Source: Holophagales bacterium (GTDB lineage: Bacteria > Acidobacteriota > Thermoanaerobaculia > Multivoradales > Multivoraceae). Taken from it: a stretch of 64,000 bases of DNA. The stretch lies in NCBI GenBank assembly GCA_009837885.1, contig VXSP01000013.1:1-64000 (forward strand), read 5' to 3'. This document shows, one piece after another, positions 36,821 to 47,644 of this stretch (its first letter is position 1; each line of letters begins with the position of its first letter). Under the pieces are notes generated by a model that saw nothing but the letters and a program-made list of their open reading frames with translations, did not search any database and was not told the DNA's origin. The position numbers and the translations under genes are program-made.

Positions 36821-37876
36821 ATGCGGGCAGGTACGTCGAGCGCCAAGAAGCAGCTCGAGTCGCCCCGGCGGTTCGCGACCGCCGCAGGGCGGGTCGTCTA
36901 CGCGCTGAACTTCGAGGTGTTCCCGAACTTCTTCGGCAACGTCTACCTGATTGACGACGGCAACCGCCGCATCCTGGTCGACTGCGGCTCGGGAATGGAC
37001 TTCTCGAACGAGAACCTGGTGCGCGGCATGGCCTCGATCGAGGACCGCTTCGGCGCCCGCGTCGGTCTCGCCGACATCGACGTCATCCTGATCACGCACG
37101 GCCACATGGACCACTTCGGCGGCCTCCAGTTCGTGCGCAATCACACCGACGCGCCGGTCGGCATCCACGTCCTCGATCGCCGCGTGCTGACCCACTACGA
37201 GGAACGGGTCGTCGTCGCCTCGCAGCAACTCCGCGTGTTCCTGCACCGCGCCGGTCTCTCGGCCGGCAAGCGCGAACAGTTGATGACGATGTACACCGCT
37301 CCCAAGGCCCGCTACGGCTCGGTGCCGGTCCAGTTCCTGCTCGAGGAGGGGCAGCCCGTGCCCGACGGGAACGGCGCCGACCTCGGCATCGAAGTCATGC
37401 ACGTCCCCGGACACTGCCCAGGCCAGGTCTGCCTGCGGATCGACGACGTCCTGCTGACCGCCGACCACGTGCTGGCGCGGATCACGCCCCACCAGTCGCC
37501 CGAGTCGCTGACCCTGAACATGGGTCTCGGCCACTACCTCGACGCGCTGGGCAAGGTCGAGAAGCTGGACGGCGTGCGTGTCGGCCTGGGCGGCCACGAG
37601 GAGCCGATCGAGGACGTGACCACGCGGGTCGGTGAGATCCGCGAGTCGCACGACAAGCGGCTGGACGTGATCATGGACACCTGCCGGGCGCCGCAGACCA
37701 CCGCGGACATCAGCCGCCGGCTGTTCGGCGCGGTGCGCGGCTACACCGTGCTGCTCGCCCTGGAAGAGGCCGGGGCGCACGTCGAGTACCTCTACCAGCG
37801 AGGCGAGCTCGTGGCTGAGAACGTCGGCGAACTGGAGTCCGAACAGGACCCGGTCGTTCGTTACGTGCGAGCGTAG
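36821..37876 (+). CDS. MBL-fold metallo-hydrolase
   Basis: NVYLIDDGNRRILVDCGSGMDF; VILITHGHMDHFGGLQF; VMHVPGHCPGQVCL; DDVLLTADHVL. Confidence 0.92.
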   Translation: MRAGTSSAKKQLESPRRFATAAGRVVYALNFEVFPNFFGNVYLIDDGNRRILVDCGSGMDFSNENLVRGMASIEDRFGARVGLADIDVILITHGHMDHFGGLQFVRNHTDAPVGIHVLDRRVLTHYEERVVVASQQLRVFLHRAGLSAGKREQLMTMYTAPKARYGSVPVQFLLEEGQPVPDGNGADLGIEVMHVPGHCPGQVCLRIDDVLLTADHVLARITPHQSPESLTLNMGLGHYLDALGKVEKLDGVRVGLGGHEEPIEDVTTRVGEIRESHDKRLDVIMDTCRAPQTTADISRRLFGAVRGYTVLLALEEAGAHVEYLYQRGELVAENVGELESEQDPVVRYVRA

Positions 37877-37987
37877 AAGGGCGCCGGACTCTGTGGTAGA
37901 TCTGCACCCTGCTGCGCCATGTCCGCCACAGCTACTAGTTCACACTGCGGCTCGCCGCCGGGCCCCTAGCGACACCCTCAGCGGAAC

Positions 37988-38620
37988 GTGAAGATCAAGG
38001 GCTCGCACACCCTGGCCGTACCGCGCGGCGTCGTCTGGGAGGCCATCCTCGACCCGGAGGTGCTGTCGCGCACCCTGCCCGGCTGCGAGGACATGGCGCC
38101 GGTCGGCGACAACCGGTTCCGCGGCAAGCTGAAGATGAAGGTGGGGCCCGTGCAGGGCGTGTTCGAAGGCGGCGTCGAACTCCTCGATCTCGATCCGCCG
38201 AACGGCTACAGCCTGAAAATGGACGGCAAGGGCGCCCCCGGCTTCGTCAACGGCAAGGGTTCGCTCCGCCTGGAGGACACCGACGACGGCGGCACCCTGC
38301 TCCACTACGAGATCGACGCCCAGGTCGGCGGCCGCATCGCCGCCGTCGGCCAGCGCCTGCTCGACAGCTCGGCCAAGGTGCTGACCCGCCAGGGTCTGCA
38401 GGGCCTGGAGCAGCAACTCGCCGCCCGCGCGCCGGTGGCAGCCGACGCTCCGGCGCCCGCCCCCGCGGACAGCGCCGATGCCGCAGCCGCGGCTCCGTCC
38501 CAGGCCGCCTTCGCCGGCCGCTTTGCCGCCGGCATGGCCAGAGAGTTCTGGCCCTACCTGGTCGGCGGCGGTCTGGTCGTCCTGGCGGCCATCGCGATCT
38601 CGCTCCGTGCCTGTTCCTGA
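37988..38620 (+). CDS. CoxG-family SRPBCC protein (CO dehydrogenase subunit G-like)
   Basis: MKIKGSHTLAVPRGVVWEAILDPEVLSRTLPGCEDM...GKLKMKVGPVQGVFEG; C-terminal TM; adjacent to molybdenum hydroxylase genes. Confidence 0.9.
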   Translation: MKIKGSHTLAVPRGVVWEAILDPEVLSRTLPGCEDMAPVGDNRFRGKLKMKVGPVQGVFEGGVELLDLDPPNGYSLKMDGKGAPGFVNGKGSLRLEDTDDGGTLLHYEIDAQVGGRIAAVGQRLLDSSAKVLTRQGLQGLEQQLAARAPVAADAPAPAPADSADAAAAAPSQAAFAGRFAAGMAREFWPYLVGGGLVVLAAIAISLRACS

Positions 38621-38746
38621 CTACCGCCGCCAAACCTGTCGCAAGCTCCATGTCTGGCCCCAGCCCCCACCTCACCATGACCTCGTGCCGCGAAACTCGC
38701 TCCGCTGCGTTCCGCAGCACAAGCTCATAGAAGGAGATACCCGAAG

Positions 38747-39214
38747 ATGACCGTGTCCATTCAACTCGAAGTCAACGGAAAGCCGGTTCAGGCAGCGGTC
38801 GAGCCGCGGCGCCTGCTGGTCCACTTCCTGCGTGAGGATCTGGGTCTGACCGGCGCCAACATCGGCTGCGAGACGAGTCTCTGCGGAGCCTGCACCGTGC
38901 TGGTCGACGGCAACGCGGTCAAGTCCTGCACCATGCTCGCGGCACAGGCCGACGGCGCCTCGGTGACGACGATCGAGGGGCTGGCCCAGAACGGCGACTT
39001 GCATCCGCTCCAGGAAGGCTTCTGGGAGAAGCACGGCCTGCAGTGCGGCTACTGCACGCCGGGCATGATCCTCTCCGCGAACTACCTCCTGGCGCAGAAC
39101 CCGAGCCCGAACGACGAGGAGATCCGCGAGGGTCTCAAGGGCAACATCTGCCGTTGCACGGGCTACCACAACATCGTCGAAGCGGTGAAGTACGCCGCGG
39201 AGAGGATGAGCTGA
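38747..39214 (+). CDS. (2Fe-2S)-binding small subunit of xanthine dehydrogenase/CODH-type molybdenum hydroxylase (CoxS-like)
   Basis: [18 protein letters not shown] and [14 protein letters not shown]...[16 protein letters not shown]. Confidence 0.95.
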   Translation: MTVSIQLEVNGKPVQAAVEPRRLLVHFLREDLGLTGANIGCETSLCGACTVLVDGNAVKSCTMLAAQADGASVTTIEGLAQNGDLHPLQEGFWEKHGLQCGYCTPGMILSANYLLAQNPSPNDEEIREGLKGNICRCTGYHNIVEAVKYAAERMS

Positions 39215-39215
39215 C

Positions 39216-41561
39216 ATGGCACGGGTACTCGGCACATCGATCAAGCGCCGGGAAGACCCGGCGCTCATCACCGGCCGCGGCAAGTACACCGACGACCTCA
39301 AGGCCGAGCGCATGGCTCACGCCGCGATCGTCCGCAGCCCGTACGCGCACGCCCGGATCCGCGACATCGACACCTCCGCCGCGGAGGCGCTTCCCGGCGT
39401 CCTCGCCGTGCTCACGGCGCGCGACGTGGCGGCCGCGGGCATTCCCGGCGTGGTCCCGGTCGGCTGGCTGCTGCCCGACCTGAAAACGCCGGCCCACCCG
39501 ATGATCGCCGCCGACACGGTCCGCCACGTGGGCGACGCGGTGGCCGTCGTCGTCGCCGAAGACCGCTACCTCGCCCGCGACGCCGCCGACCGGGTCGCCG
39601 TCGACTACGAGCCGCTCGACGCGGTGGCCGATGTCGTGGCCGCTCTCGAGGACGGCGCGCCCGCGGTCCACGAAGAGGCGCCCGGCAACGTGGCCTTCGA
39701 CTGGGAGATCGGCGAGCGCGAACCGGTCGACGCCGCCTTCGCCTCCGCCGCGCACACCGTCGAACTCGATCTCCGCAACAACCGCCTGATCCCTCACGCG
39801 ATCGAGCCGCGCGCGGTGCTCGCCTCCTTCGATTCGTCGACCGGCGAGATGACGATCCACATGACGAGTCAGAACCCGCACGTGCACCGGCTGCTGATGA
39901 CGCTCGCGTCGCTCGGCATGCCCGAGCACAAGGTGCGGATCGTCGCTCCCGAGGTCGGCGGCGGCTTCGGCAGCAAGATCCACCACTACGCCGACGAGGC
40001 GATCGTGGGCCTCTGCTCGATGAAGCTCGACCGGCCCGTCAAGTGGACCGCGACGCGCACCGAGACGAATCTCACGGACGCCCACGGCCGCGACCACTCC
40101 ACACACTGCGCCCTGGCGCTCGACGCGGACGGGCGCATTACCGGCCTGCGCGTCGACACCGCGGCCGCGATGGGTGCGTACCTCTCGACCTTCGCGCCGG
40201 CGGTGCCGACCTACCTCTACGGCACCCTCCTGTCCGGCCAGTACGACATCCCGGCGATCCACTGCCACGTCACCGGCGTCTTCACGCACACCGCGCCCGT
40301 CGACGCCTACCGCGGGGCCGGGCGGCCCGAGGCCACCTACGTCGTCGAGCGGCTGTTGCACCTCGCCGGCGAGGCCACGGGTCTGGGTCCGGTGGAAGTG
40401 CGACGCCGGAACTTCGTGTCGCCGGACGCCTTCCCGTACCAGACCCAGGTCGCTCTCGCCTACGACTCCGGCAACTACGGACCGGCGATGGACCGCGCGC
40501 TGGAGATGGTCGGCTACGACGACCTGCGCAGCCAGCAGGCGGCGCGCCGCGACAACGGCGGCAAGCAGATCGGCATCGGCTTCTCGTCCTACATCGAGGC
40601 CTGTGGCCTCGCCCCCTCGGCCGTCGTCGGATCGCTCGGCGCCCAGGCCGGCCAGTGGGAAAGCGCCGACGTCCGCGTCCACCCGACCGCTTCGGTCACC
40701 GTCTACACCGGCTCCTCGTCGCACGGTCAGGGCCACGAAACGACCTTCTCCCAGATCGTCGCCGACCGGCTCGGCATCGATCCCGAGGCGGTCGAGGTGA
40801 TCCATGGCGACACCGACCTCGTCCAGTTCGGCATGGGCACCTACGGCAGCCGCAGCGCCGCCGTCGGCGGCTCGGCCATCGTCAAGAGCGTCGAGAAGAT
40901 CATCGAGAAGGGCAAGAAGATCGCCGCCCACCTGCTTGAAGCCTCGGCCGAGGACCTCGAGTACGAGGACGGCAGCTTCCGCGTGGCCGGCTCGCCCGAC
41001 CGCGCGCTCGCTCTAGGCGACGTGGCGCTCCAGGCCTACCTGGCGCACAACTACCCCGACGACCTGGAGCCGGGCCTCTCCGCCACGAGCTTCTACGACC
41101 CGGCGAACTTCACCTATCCCTTCGGCACCCACGTCTGCGTGGTCGAGGTCGACACGGAAACCGGCTCGATCGACTTGCTGCGCTACGCCGCGGTCGACGA
41201 CGTCGGCAACGTGATCAACCCGATGATCGTCGACGGCCAGCTCCACGGCGGACTGGCCCAGGGCATCGGCCAGGCGCTGTGGGAGAACGCGGTCTACGAC
41301 GACAGCGGCCAGCTCGTGTCCGGCTCGCTCATGGACTACGCGGTGCCCAAGATCCACAACCTGATCCCGTTCGAGCTCGACCGCACGACGACCCCTTGCC
41401 CGCACAACCCGCTGGGCGTCAAGGGCGTCGGCGAAGCGGGCGCGATCGCCTCGCCGGCCGCGGTGGTCAACGCCGTGGTCGACGCGCTCGCGCCGTTCGG
41501 GATCAGCCACATCGACATGCCGCTCACGCCCGAGAAGGTGTGGCGGGCCGTCAACAGCTAA
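39216..41561 (+). CDS. Molybdopterin-binding large subunit, xanthine dehydrogenase family (CoxL-like, form II motif)
   Basis: [76 protein letters not shown]. Confidence 0.95.
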   Translation: MARVLGTSIKRREDPALITGRGKYTDDLKAERMAHAAIVRSPYAHARIRDIDTSAAEALPGVLAVLTARDVAAAGIPGVVPVGWLLPDLKTPAHPMIAADTVRHVGDAVAVVVAEDRYLARDAADRVAVDYEPLDAVADVVAALEDGAPAVHEEAPGNVAFDWEIGEREPVDAAFASAAHTVELDLRNNRLIPHAIEPRAVLASFDSSTGEMTIHMTSQNPHVHRLLMTLASLGMPEHKVRIVAPEVGGGFGSKIHHYADEAIVGLCSMKLDRPVKWTATRTETNLTDAHGRDHSTHCALALDADGRITGLRVDTAAAMGAYLSTFAPAVPTYLYGTLLSGQYDIPAIHCHVTGVFTHTAPVDAYRGAGRPEATYVVERLLHLAGEATGLGPVEVRRRNFVSPDAFPYQTQVALAYDSGNYGPAMDRALEMVGYDDLRSQQAARRDNGGKQIGIGFSSYIEACGLAPSAVVGSLGAQAGQWESADVRVHPTASVTVYTGSSSHGQGHETTFSQIVADRLGIDPEAVEVIHGDTDLVQFGMGTYGSRSAAVGGSAIVKSVEKIIEKGKKIAAHLLEASAEDLEYEDGSFRVAGSPDRALALGDVALQAYLAHNYPDDLEPGLSATSFYDPANFTYPFGTHVCVVEVDTETGSIDLLRYAAVDDVGNVINPMIVDGQLHGGLAQGIGQALWENAVYDDSGQLVSGSLMDYAVPKIHNLIPFELDRTTTPCPHNPLGVKGVGEAGAIASPAAVVNAVVDALAPFGISHIDMPLTPEKVWRAVNS

Positions 41562-41585
41562 CGACTTCGTCCGTCTAGCGCCGCC

Positions 41586-41612
41586 AAATGCCTCGCTGAC
41601 TCGGCATTTTGC
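41586..41612 (+). terminator. Possible intrinsic terminator after coxL-like gene
   Basis: AAATGCC-TCGCTGACTC-GGCATTTT hairpin with T run, just downstream of the stop at 41561. Confidence 0.4.
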
Positions 41613-41628
41613 CCCATCCCCCACCGCC

Positions 41629-41684
41629 CTAGAAGACTGCGCGACCTTCCTCACTTCGTATCGTCAGGACGCGCAGTCTTCTAG
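41629..41684. repeat. Perfect 15-bp inverted repeat between coxL- and coxM-like genes
   Basis: CTAGAAGACTGCGCG (41629-41643) and CGCGCAGTCTTCTAG (41670-41684), 26-nt loop. Confidence 0.8.
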
Positions 41685-41730
41685 AATCCCGCAGCCGAAC
41701 AACCGAAGCTGCCGAATCAGGAGCCCAGAT

Positions 41731-42582
41731 ATGTACCCAGCCCAATTCGATTACCGTCGCGCCGGATCGGTGGACGAGGCCTTGAGCCTGCTCCAGGAGA
41801 ACGAAGACGCGAAGTTGATGGCCGGTGGCCACAGCCTGATCCCGATGATGAAGCTGCGTCTGGCGCAGCCGCCTGTCGTCATCGACATCGGCCGCCTCAA
41901 CGAACTCAAGGGCATCTCCGAAGCGGGCGGTTCGGTTCGCGTCGGCTCCCTGACCACCCACGCCGACATCGCGGCTTCCGATGTCCTCGCGGCCCACTGC
42001 CCGGTGCTCGCCGAGGCGGCCGGCCACATCGGTGACGCCCAGGTCCGCAACCGCGGCACGATCGGCGGCAACATCGCCCACGCCGACCCGGGCTCGGACA
42101 TACCGCCCGTGCTCGTCCTCCTGGGCGCCTCGGTTCACCTGCAGTCCCCCTCCGGCACCCGCTCGGTCGCCGCGGGCGACTTCTTCCAGGACCTGCTGAT
42201 GACCGACGTCGGCGAGGACGAGATCCTCACGCACGTCGAAGCCCCGGCTCTGGGTGCAGGCACCGGCGCCGCCTACCTCAAGTTCGAGCACCCCGCCTCC
42301 GGCTACGCCGTCGTCGGCGCGGCCGCGGCCGTCACCGTCCAGGGCGGCCGCTGCACCGGCGCCGGCCTGGTCGTCGGCGGCGTCTCCGCCACGCCGACCG
42401 CGGTCGACGTCTCGAGCCTCGTCGGCACCGACCTCTCCGACGACGCCATCGCCGCCGCGGCCTCCGGCCTTGACGCGGAAGATCCCATCGGCGACATCTT
42501 CGCCTCCGGCGACTACCGCGTCCACGTCGGCAAGGTCTACGGCAAGCGAGCGCTGGCGGCGGCTCGGGATCGGGCTTCGTAG
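41731..42582 (+). CDS. FAD-binding middle subunit of molybdenum hydroxylase (CoxM-like)
   Basis: PAQFDYRRAGSVDEALSLLQENEDAKLMAGGHSLIPMMKLRLAQP; GTIGGNIAHADPGSDIPPVLVLLGA. Confidence 0.94.
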   Translation: MYPAQFDYRRAGSVDEALSLLQENEDAKLMAGGHSLIPMMKLRLAQPPVVIDIGRLNELKGISEAGGSVRVGSLTTHADIAASDVLAAHCPVLAEAAGHIGDAQVRNRGTIGGNIAHADPGSDIPPVLVLLGASVHLQSPSGTRSVAAGDFFQDLLMTDVGEDEILTHVEAPALGAGTGAAYLKFEHPASGYAVVGAAAAVTVQGGRCTGAGLVVGGVSATPTAVDVSSLVGTDLSDDAIAAAASGLDAEDPIGDIFASGDYRVHVGKVYGKRALAAARDRAS

Positions 42583-42642
42583 GCTCGTCGCTTCGCGACT
42601 CGCGCCTTTGGGGCGCGTTGTGGCGGCCGGGGCGATGACCCG

Positions 42643-42815
42643 CCTGGGGAGAAGCCGGGGGGAGGGTCCCATCGGCCGCTCCCGCTTTCTGGGTGGATGG
42701 GAAGGACGCGCTCGCTTCGGTCGGCTGCGTTTCACGTCGGCGTCGGTGACTGAAGGGGCGTCGGGCGTCACTTGCCTCCAGCCCGCTGGGACCCTCCCCC
42801 CGGCTTCTCCGCAGG
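42643..42815 (+). repeat. MITE-like element copy 1, ~173 bp, with near-perfect terminal inverted repeats
   Basis: Left CCTGGGGAGAAGCCGGGGGGAGGGTCCCA, right TGGGACCCTCCCCCCGGCTTCTCCGCAGG (29 bp, one mismatch). Internal sequence repeated in inverse at 43620-43790. Confidence 0.8.
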
Positions 42816-42886
42816 CTGGACGGCGTCGGTTGCCGGCGTTACGGAGATCCGGCGGACCGGGGATGCCCCGCTAACCTGTCCCGGTA

Positions 42887-43471
42887 ATGGGTGAAACCTC
42901 TCGGCGTTCCCGGCTGAATCGGGCTCGCGAGCTCTCTAACGCGGCCTGGAAGCTGCGTGCGACGGTGACTGCCGATCCCGTCGAGCGTGAGGAGACTGCG
43001 CGGCTCGTTCGAGAGCAGCTCAGCGAAGCGGTGGCGTTGTGCCGTAAGGCTGGTGCCGACCGCGAGTTGGCGACAGCTCTTCGGCGGCTCGGGCATGCGG
43101 AACAGGATGCCGGTCGCAACGACATCGCGGTCGCCAGATACGAGGAAGCGGTCGCCGCCGCGCGCCGGACCGGCGATCCGCTCCTGCTGGCTCATGCGAT
43201 CCGGCACGTTGGCGACGCCCATCGCGCCGCACAGCGGCTGGCCCGGGCCGCGGCCTGCTACGACGAGGCCTTGACCCACTACGCCGAGCACCCTGATCCC
43301 CCAGCGCTCGACTACGCGAATGCCATCCGACCCATGGCGATCCTCAAGGAAGCGCTGGGCGAGACCGACGAAGCCCGGCACCTGTGGCAGCGGGCAAAGA
43401 CGCTCTACGCGACCGTTCCCATCGGCGCCGGCGTAGCGGAGTGCGACGAGAATCTCGCCCGACTCGGCTGA
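42887..43471 (+). CDS. Tetratricopeptide-repeat protein
   Basis: LGHAEQDAGRNDIAVARYEEAVAAARRTGDPLLLAHAIRHVGDAHRAAQRLARAAACYDEAL: TPR pattern. Confidence 0.85.
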   Translation: MGETSRRSRLNRARELSNAAWKLRATVTADPVEREETARLVREQLSEAVALCRKAGADRELATALRRLGHAEQDAGRNDIAVARYEEAVAAARRTGDPLLLAHAIRHVGDAHRAAQRLARAAACYDEALTHYAEHPDPPALDYANAIRPMAILKEALGETDEARHLWQRAKTLYATVPIGAGVAECDENLARLG

Positions 43472-43531
43472 ATCGCGGGTCCGACACAAGGAGCCGGTCT
43501 CCGACCGGCACGCGTCCCGGCCGCGGCGGCA

Positions 43532-43558
43532 GCCGGCGGGGACGCCGGCGCACCCAGT
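43532..43558 (+). repeat. REP-like intergenic palindrome
   Basis: GCCGGCGGGGACGCCGGCGCACCCAGT. Confidence 0.85.
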
Positions 43559-43619
43559 GTGCGGCAGAAAGGTCTCTGGAATCCCTTCGGCCAGGTGGCG
43601 CTACCCGACGACGTCCAGT

Positions 43620-43790
43620 CTGCCGAGGGGCCGGGGGGAGGGTCCCAGCGGGCTGGAGGCAAGTGACGCCCGACGCCCTCCCATGAACCGACGCCGACGT
43701 GAAACGCAGCCGACCGAAGCGAGCGCGTCCGTGCCATTCATCCAGAGAGCGCGAGCGGCCGCTGGGACCCTCCCCCCGGCCCCTCGGCAG
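43620..43790 (-). repeat. MITE-like element copy 2, 171 bp, inverted relative to copy 1, perfect 32-bp TIRs
   Basis: Left CTGCCGAGGGGCCGGGGGGAGGGTCCCAGCGG and right exact reverse complement. Confidence 0.85.
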
Positions 43791-43866
43791 GCGGCACAAT
43801 CCGACGCGGCAGCGCCACGCCGTGCCCGCCGTCCGGGACGCGGCGCAGCCGCGTCCGGCGGCGCCC

Positions 43867-45045
43867 TCAGTAGCTGCGCGGCAGTCCGAGGACGTGCTGT
43901 GCCAAGTAAGTGAGCACGAGGTTCGTCGAGATCGGCGCCGTCTGGAAGAGGCGGCATTCGCGCCACTTGCGTTCGATGTCGTACTCGGTGGCGAAGGCGA
44001 AGCCGCCGAAGGTCTGAAAGCAGGTGTCGCCGGCCTTCCAGGCGGCTTCGGAGGCGAGGAGCTTGGCGCTGTTCGCTTCGGCACCGCATTCGCGGCCGGC
44101 GTCGTAGAGGGCGGCGGCCTTGCGGACGATCATCTCGGCGGCATCGGTCTCGGCGTGGGCGCGGGCGATCGGGAACTGGATACCCTGGTTCTGGCCGATC
44201 GGCCTTCCGAAGACCTCGCGCTCGTTCGCGTACTCGACGGCGCGGCGGATGAAGTAGCGCGCGTCGCCGATCGCCTCGGAGGCGAGCAGGATGCGCTCCG
44301 CGTTCATGCCGCTCAGGATGTACCTGAAGCCGTGGCCTTCCTCGCCGATCCGGCTGCTGGCCGGGATGCGCAGGTTGTCGAAGAAGACCTGCGTCGTGCC
44401 GTGGTTGATCATCGTGTCGATCGGCTGGATCTCCAGGCCGTTGCCGCGGGCCTCCCGGAGGTCGACGAGGAAGACGGACAGGCCGCGTGAGCGCTTCTCC
44501 ACCTGGTCCGCCGGCGTCGTCCGCGCCAGCAGGATCATCAGGTCCGAGTGCAGCGCCCGGCTGGTCCAGATTTTCTGGCCGTTGACGACGTAGGTATCGC
44601 CGTCGCGGACCGCGGTCGTCCTGAGTTGCGTGGTGTCCGAGCCCGTCACCGGCTCGGTGACGCCGAACGCCTGCAGCCGCAGTTCGCCGCTCGCGATCTT
44701 CGGCAGGTACTGCTGCTTCTGCTCGTCGCTGCCGTGGCGCAGCACCGTGCCCATCGTGTACATCTGGGCGTGGCAGGCGGCGGCGTTGCAGCCGCTCGAG
44801 TGAATCGTCTCGAGCACCACGCAGGCGGCGCGCAGGGGCAGGCCGGAGCCGCCGTACTCCTCTGGGATCAGGCAGCCGAGGTACTCGTGCTCGGTCAGCG
44901 CCTGCACGAACTCCGTCGGGTACTCGGCGGCCGCGTCGAGTCGCCGCCAGTACTCGCCCGGGAACTGCTCGCAGATGCGGCGGACCGGGTCGCGGAGGAA
45001 AGCGTAGTCGTTCTCGATCGAGACCTGAAGTTCGCTGTCGGTCAT
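43867..45045 (-). CDS. Acyl-CoA dehydrogenase
   Basis: LIPEEYGGSGLPLRAACVVLETIHSSGCNAA; QAFGVTEPVTGSDTTQLRTTAVRDGDTYVVNGQKIWTSRA; QTFGGFAFATEYDIERKWRECRL. Confidence 0.94.
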   Translation of the reverse strand: MTDSELQVSIENDYAFLRDPVRRICEQFPGEYWRRLDAAAEYPTEFVQALTEHEYLGCLIPEEYGGSGLPLRAACVVLETIHSSGCNAAACHAQMYTMGTVLRHGSDEQKQQYLPKIASGELRLQAFGVTEPVTGSDTTQLRTTAVRDGDTYVVNGQKIWTSRALHSDLMILLARTTPADQVEKRSRGLSVFLVDLREARGNGLEIQPIDTMINHGTTQVFFDNLRIPASSRIGEEGHGFRYILSGMNAERILLASEAIGDARYFIRRAVEYANEREVFGRPIGQNQGIQFPIARAHAETDAAEMIVRKAAALYDAGRECGAEANSAKLLASEAAWKAGDTCFQTFGGFAFATEYDIERKWRECRLFQTAPISTNLVLTYLAQHVLGLPRSY

Positions 45046-45097
45046 GGGACGTGATCGTAGCGCCATGGTCGCCGCTTCGCGGCGCGTCCTCTCAGAA

Positions 45098-45124
45098 GCC
45101 GGCGGGGACGCCGGCGCAACCAGT
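45098..45124 (+). repeat. REP-like intergenic palindrome
   Basis: GCCGGCGGGGACGCCGGCGCAACCAGT (one mismatch to consensus). Confidence 0.8.
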
Positions 45125-45150
45125 GTGCGGCGTCTTCTCCAGCCCGCCAG

Positions 45151-46602
<1,452 letters not shown>

Positions 46603-46627
46603 GATCCAGTCCTCCTGTTCCGCCGCC

Positions 46628-47644
46628 TCAGGACTCGAACTGCGCCAGCCGCTCGATCAGATCCGCGACCCGGTTCGAGTAGCCCCACTCATTGTCATAC
46701 CACGACACGACGCGGGCGTACACGCCGCCGCCTTCGGCCGGACTGACCCGGGTCAGCGGCGCGTCGAAGATCGACGAGTGGGGGTTGCCCAGAATGTCGC
46801 TCGAAACCAGGGGATCTTCCGAGTACTGAAGGATGCCGGCCAGGTTCGACTCCGCGGCAGTCGAGGCCGCCGCGTTGACGTCCCCGGCGCTCGGGGCGTC
46901 GCGCAGCCGGCAGGTGAGGTCGACGATCGAGCCGTCCGCCACCGGCACCCGCATCGCCATGCCGTCGAGCTTGCCGTTCAGGTGCGGCAGCACCTTGCCG
47001 ACGGCGCGCGCGGCGCCGGTCGTCGTCGGGATGATGTTGGCGGTCGCGGAGCGGCTGCGGCGCGGGTCGCTGTGCGGCGAGTCGACGAGACGCTGGCCGT
47101 TGGTGTAGGCGTGAACGGTGGTGATGAACCCCTCCTCGAAGCCGAACGCGTCGTCCAGGGTCTTGGCCAGGGGTGCCAGGCAGTTCGTCGTGCACGAGGC
47201 GTTCGAAACCACGCGGTGTTCCGGACCGAGGTCCCCGTCGTTGACGCCGAGAACGATCATGGCGTCGATTTCGTCCTTGGCGGGAACCGTGAGGACCACG
47301 CGCGGCGCGCCGGCCTCGAGATGCTGCGCCACCTGGGCGCGCATCCGGAACACGCCGGTCGACTCGACCGCGACGTCGACGCCGAGGTCGTTCCAGGGCA
47401 GCCTGGACGGATCCCGCTCCGCCGAGAGCCGGATGTCCCGACCGCCGACTCGAAGGCCGTTGCCGGTCACCTCGACCGGTTGGTCGAAGACGCCCTGCAC
47501 CGTGTCGTAGCGCAGCAGATAGGCGAGGCGGTCCGCGTCGAACAGATCGTTGATGCCGACGACCTCGACATTCGGCCGGCCGGCGAGGATGCGGAACACG
47601 CTGCGACCGATACGCCCGAACCCGTTGATACCGACGCGGATCAT
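46628..47644 (-). CDS. gap: Type I glyceraldehyde-3-phosphate dehydrogenase (intact active site)
   Basis: IRVGINGFGRIGRSVFRIL; SNASCTTNCLAPLAKTL; TTVHAYTNGQRLVD; WYDNEWGYSNRVADL. Confidence 0.96.
   Translation of the reverse strand: MIRVGINGFGRIGRSVFRILAGRPNVEVVGINDLFDADRLAYLLRYDTVQGVFDQPVEVTGNGLRVGGRDIRLSAERDPSRLPWNDLGVDVAVESTGVFRMRAQVAQHLEAGAPRVVLTVPAKDEIDAMIVLGVNDGDLGPEHRVVSNASCTTNCLAPLAKTLDDAFGFEEGFITTVHAYTNGQRLVDSPHSDPRRSRSATANIIPTTTGAARAVGKVLPHLNGKLDGMAMRVPVADGSIVDLTCRLRDAPSAGDVNAAASTAAESNLAGILQYSEDPLVSSDILGNPHSSIFDAPLTRVSPAEGGGVYARVVSWYDNEWGYSNRVADLIERLAQFES

Noticed and set aside
39135-40931. 598-aa minus-strand ORF opposite coxL-like gene
   Set aside because: Antisense shadow of a well-supported molybdopterin-binding subunit.
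42254-42874. 206-aa ORF crossing the 3' end of coxM and MITE copy 1
   Set aside because: Out of frame with coxM and Ala/Pro/Arg-rich; the conserved-looking segment (RARFGRLRFTSAS) is just translation of the repeated non-coding element.
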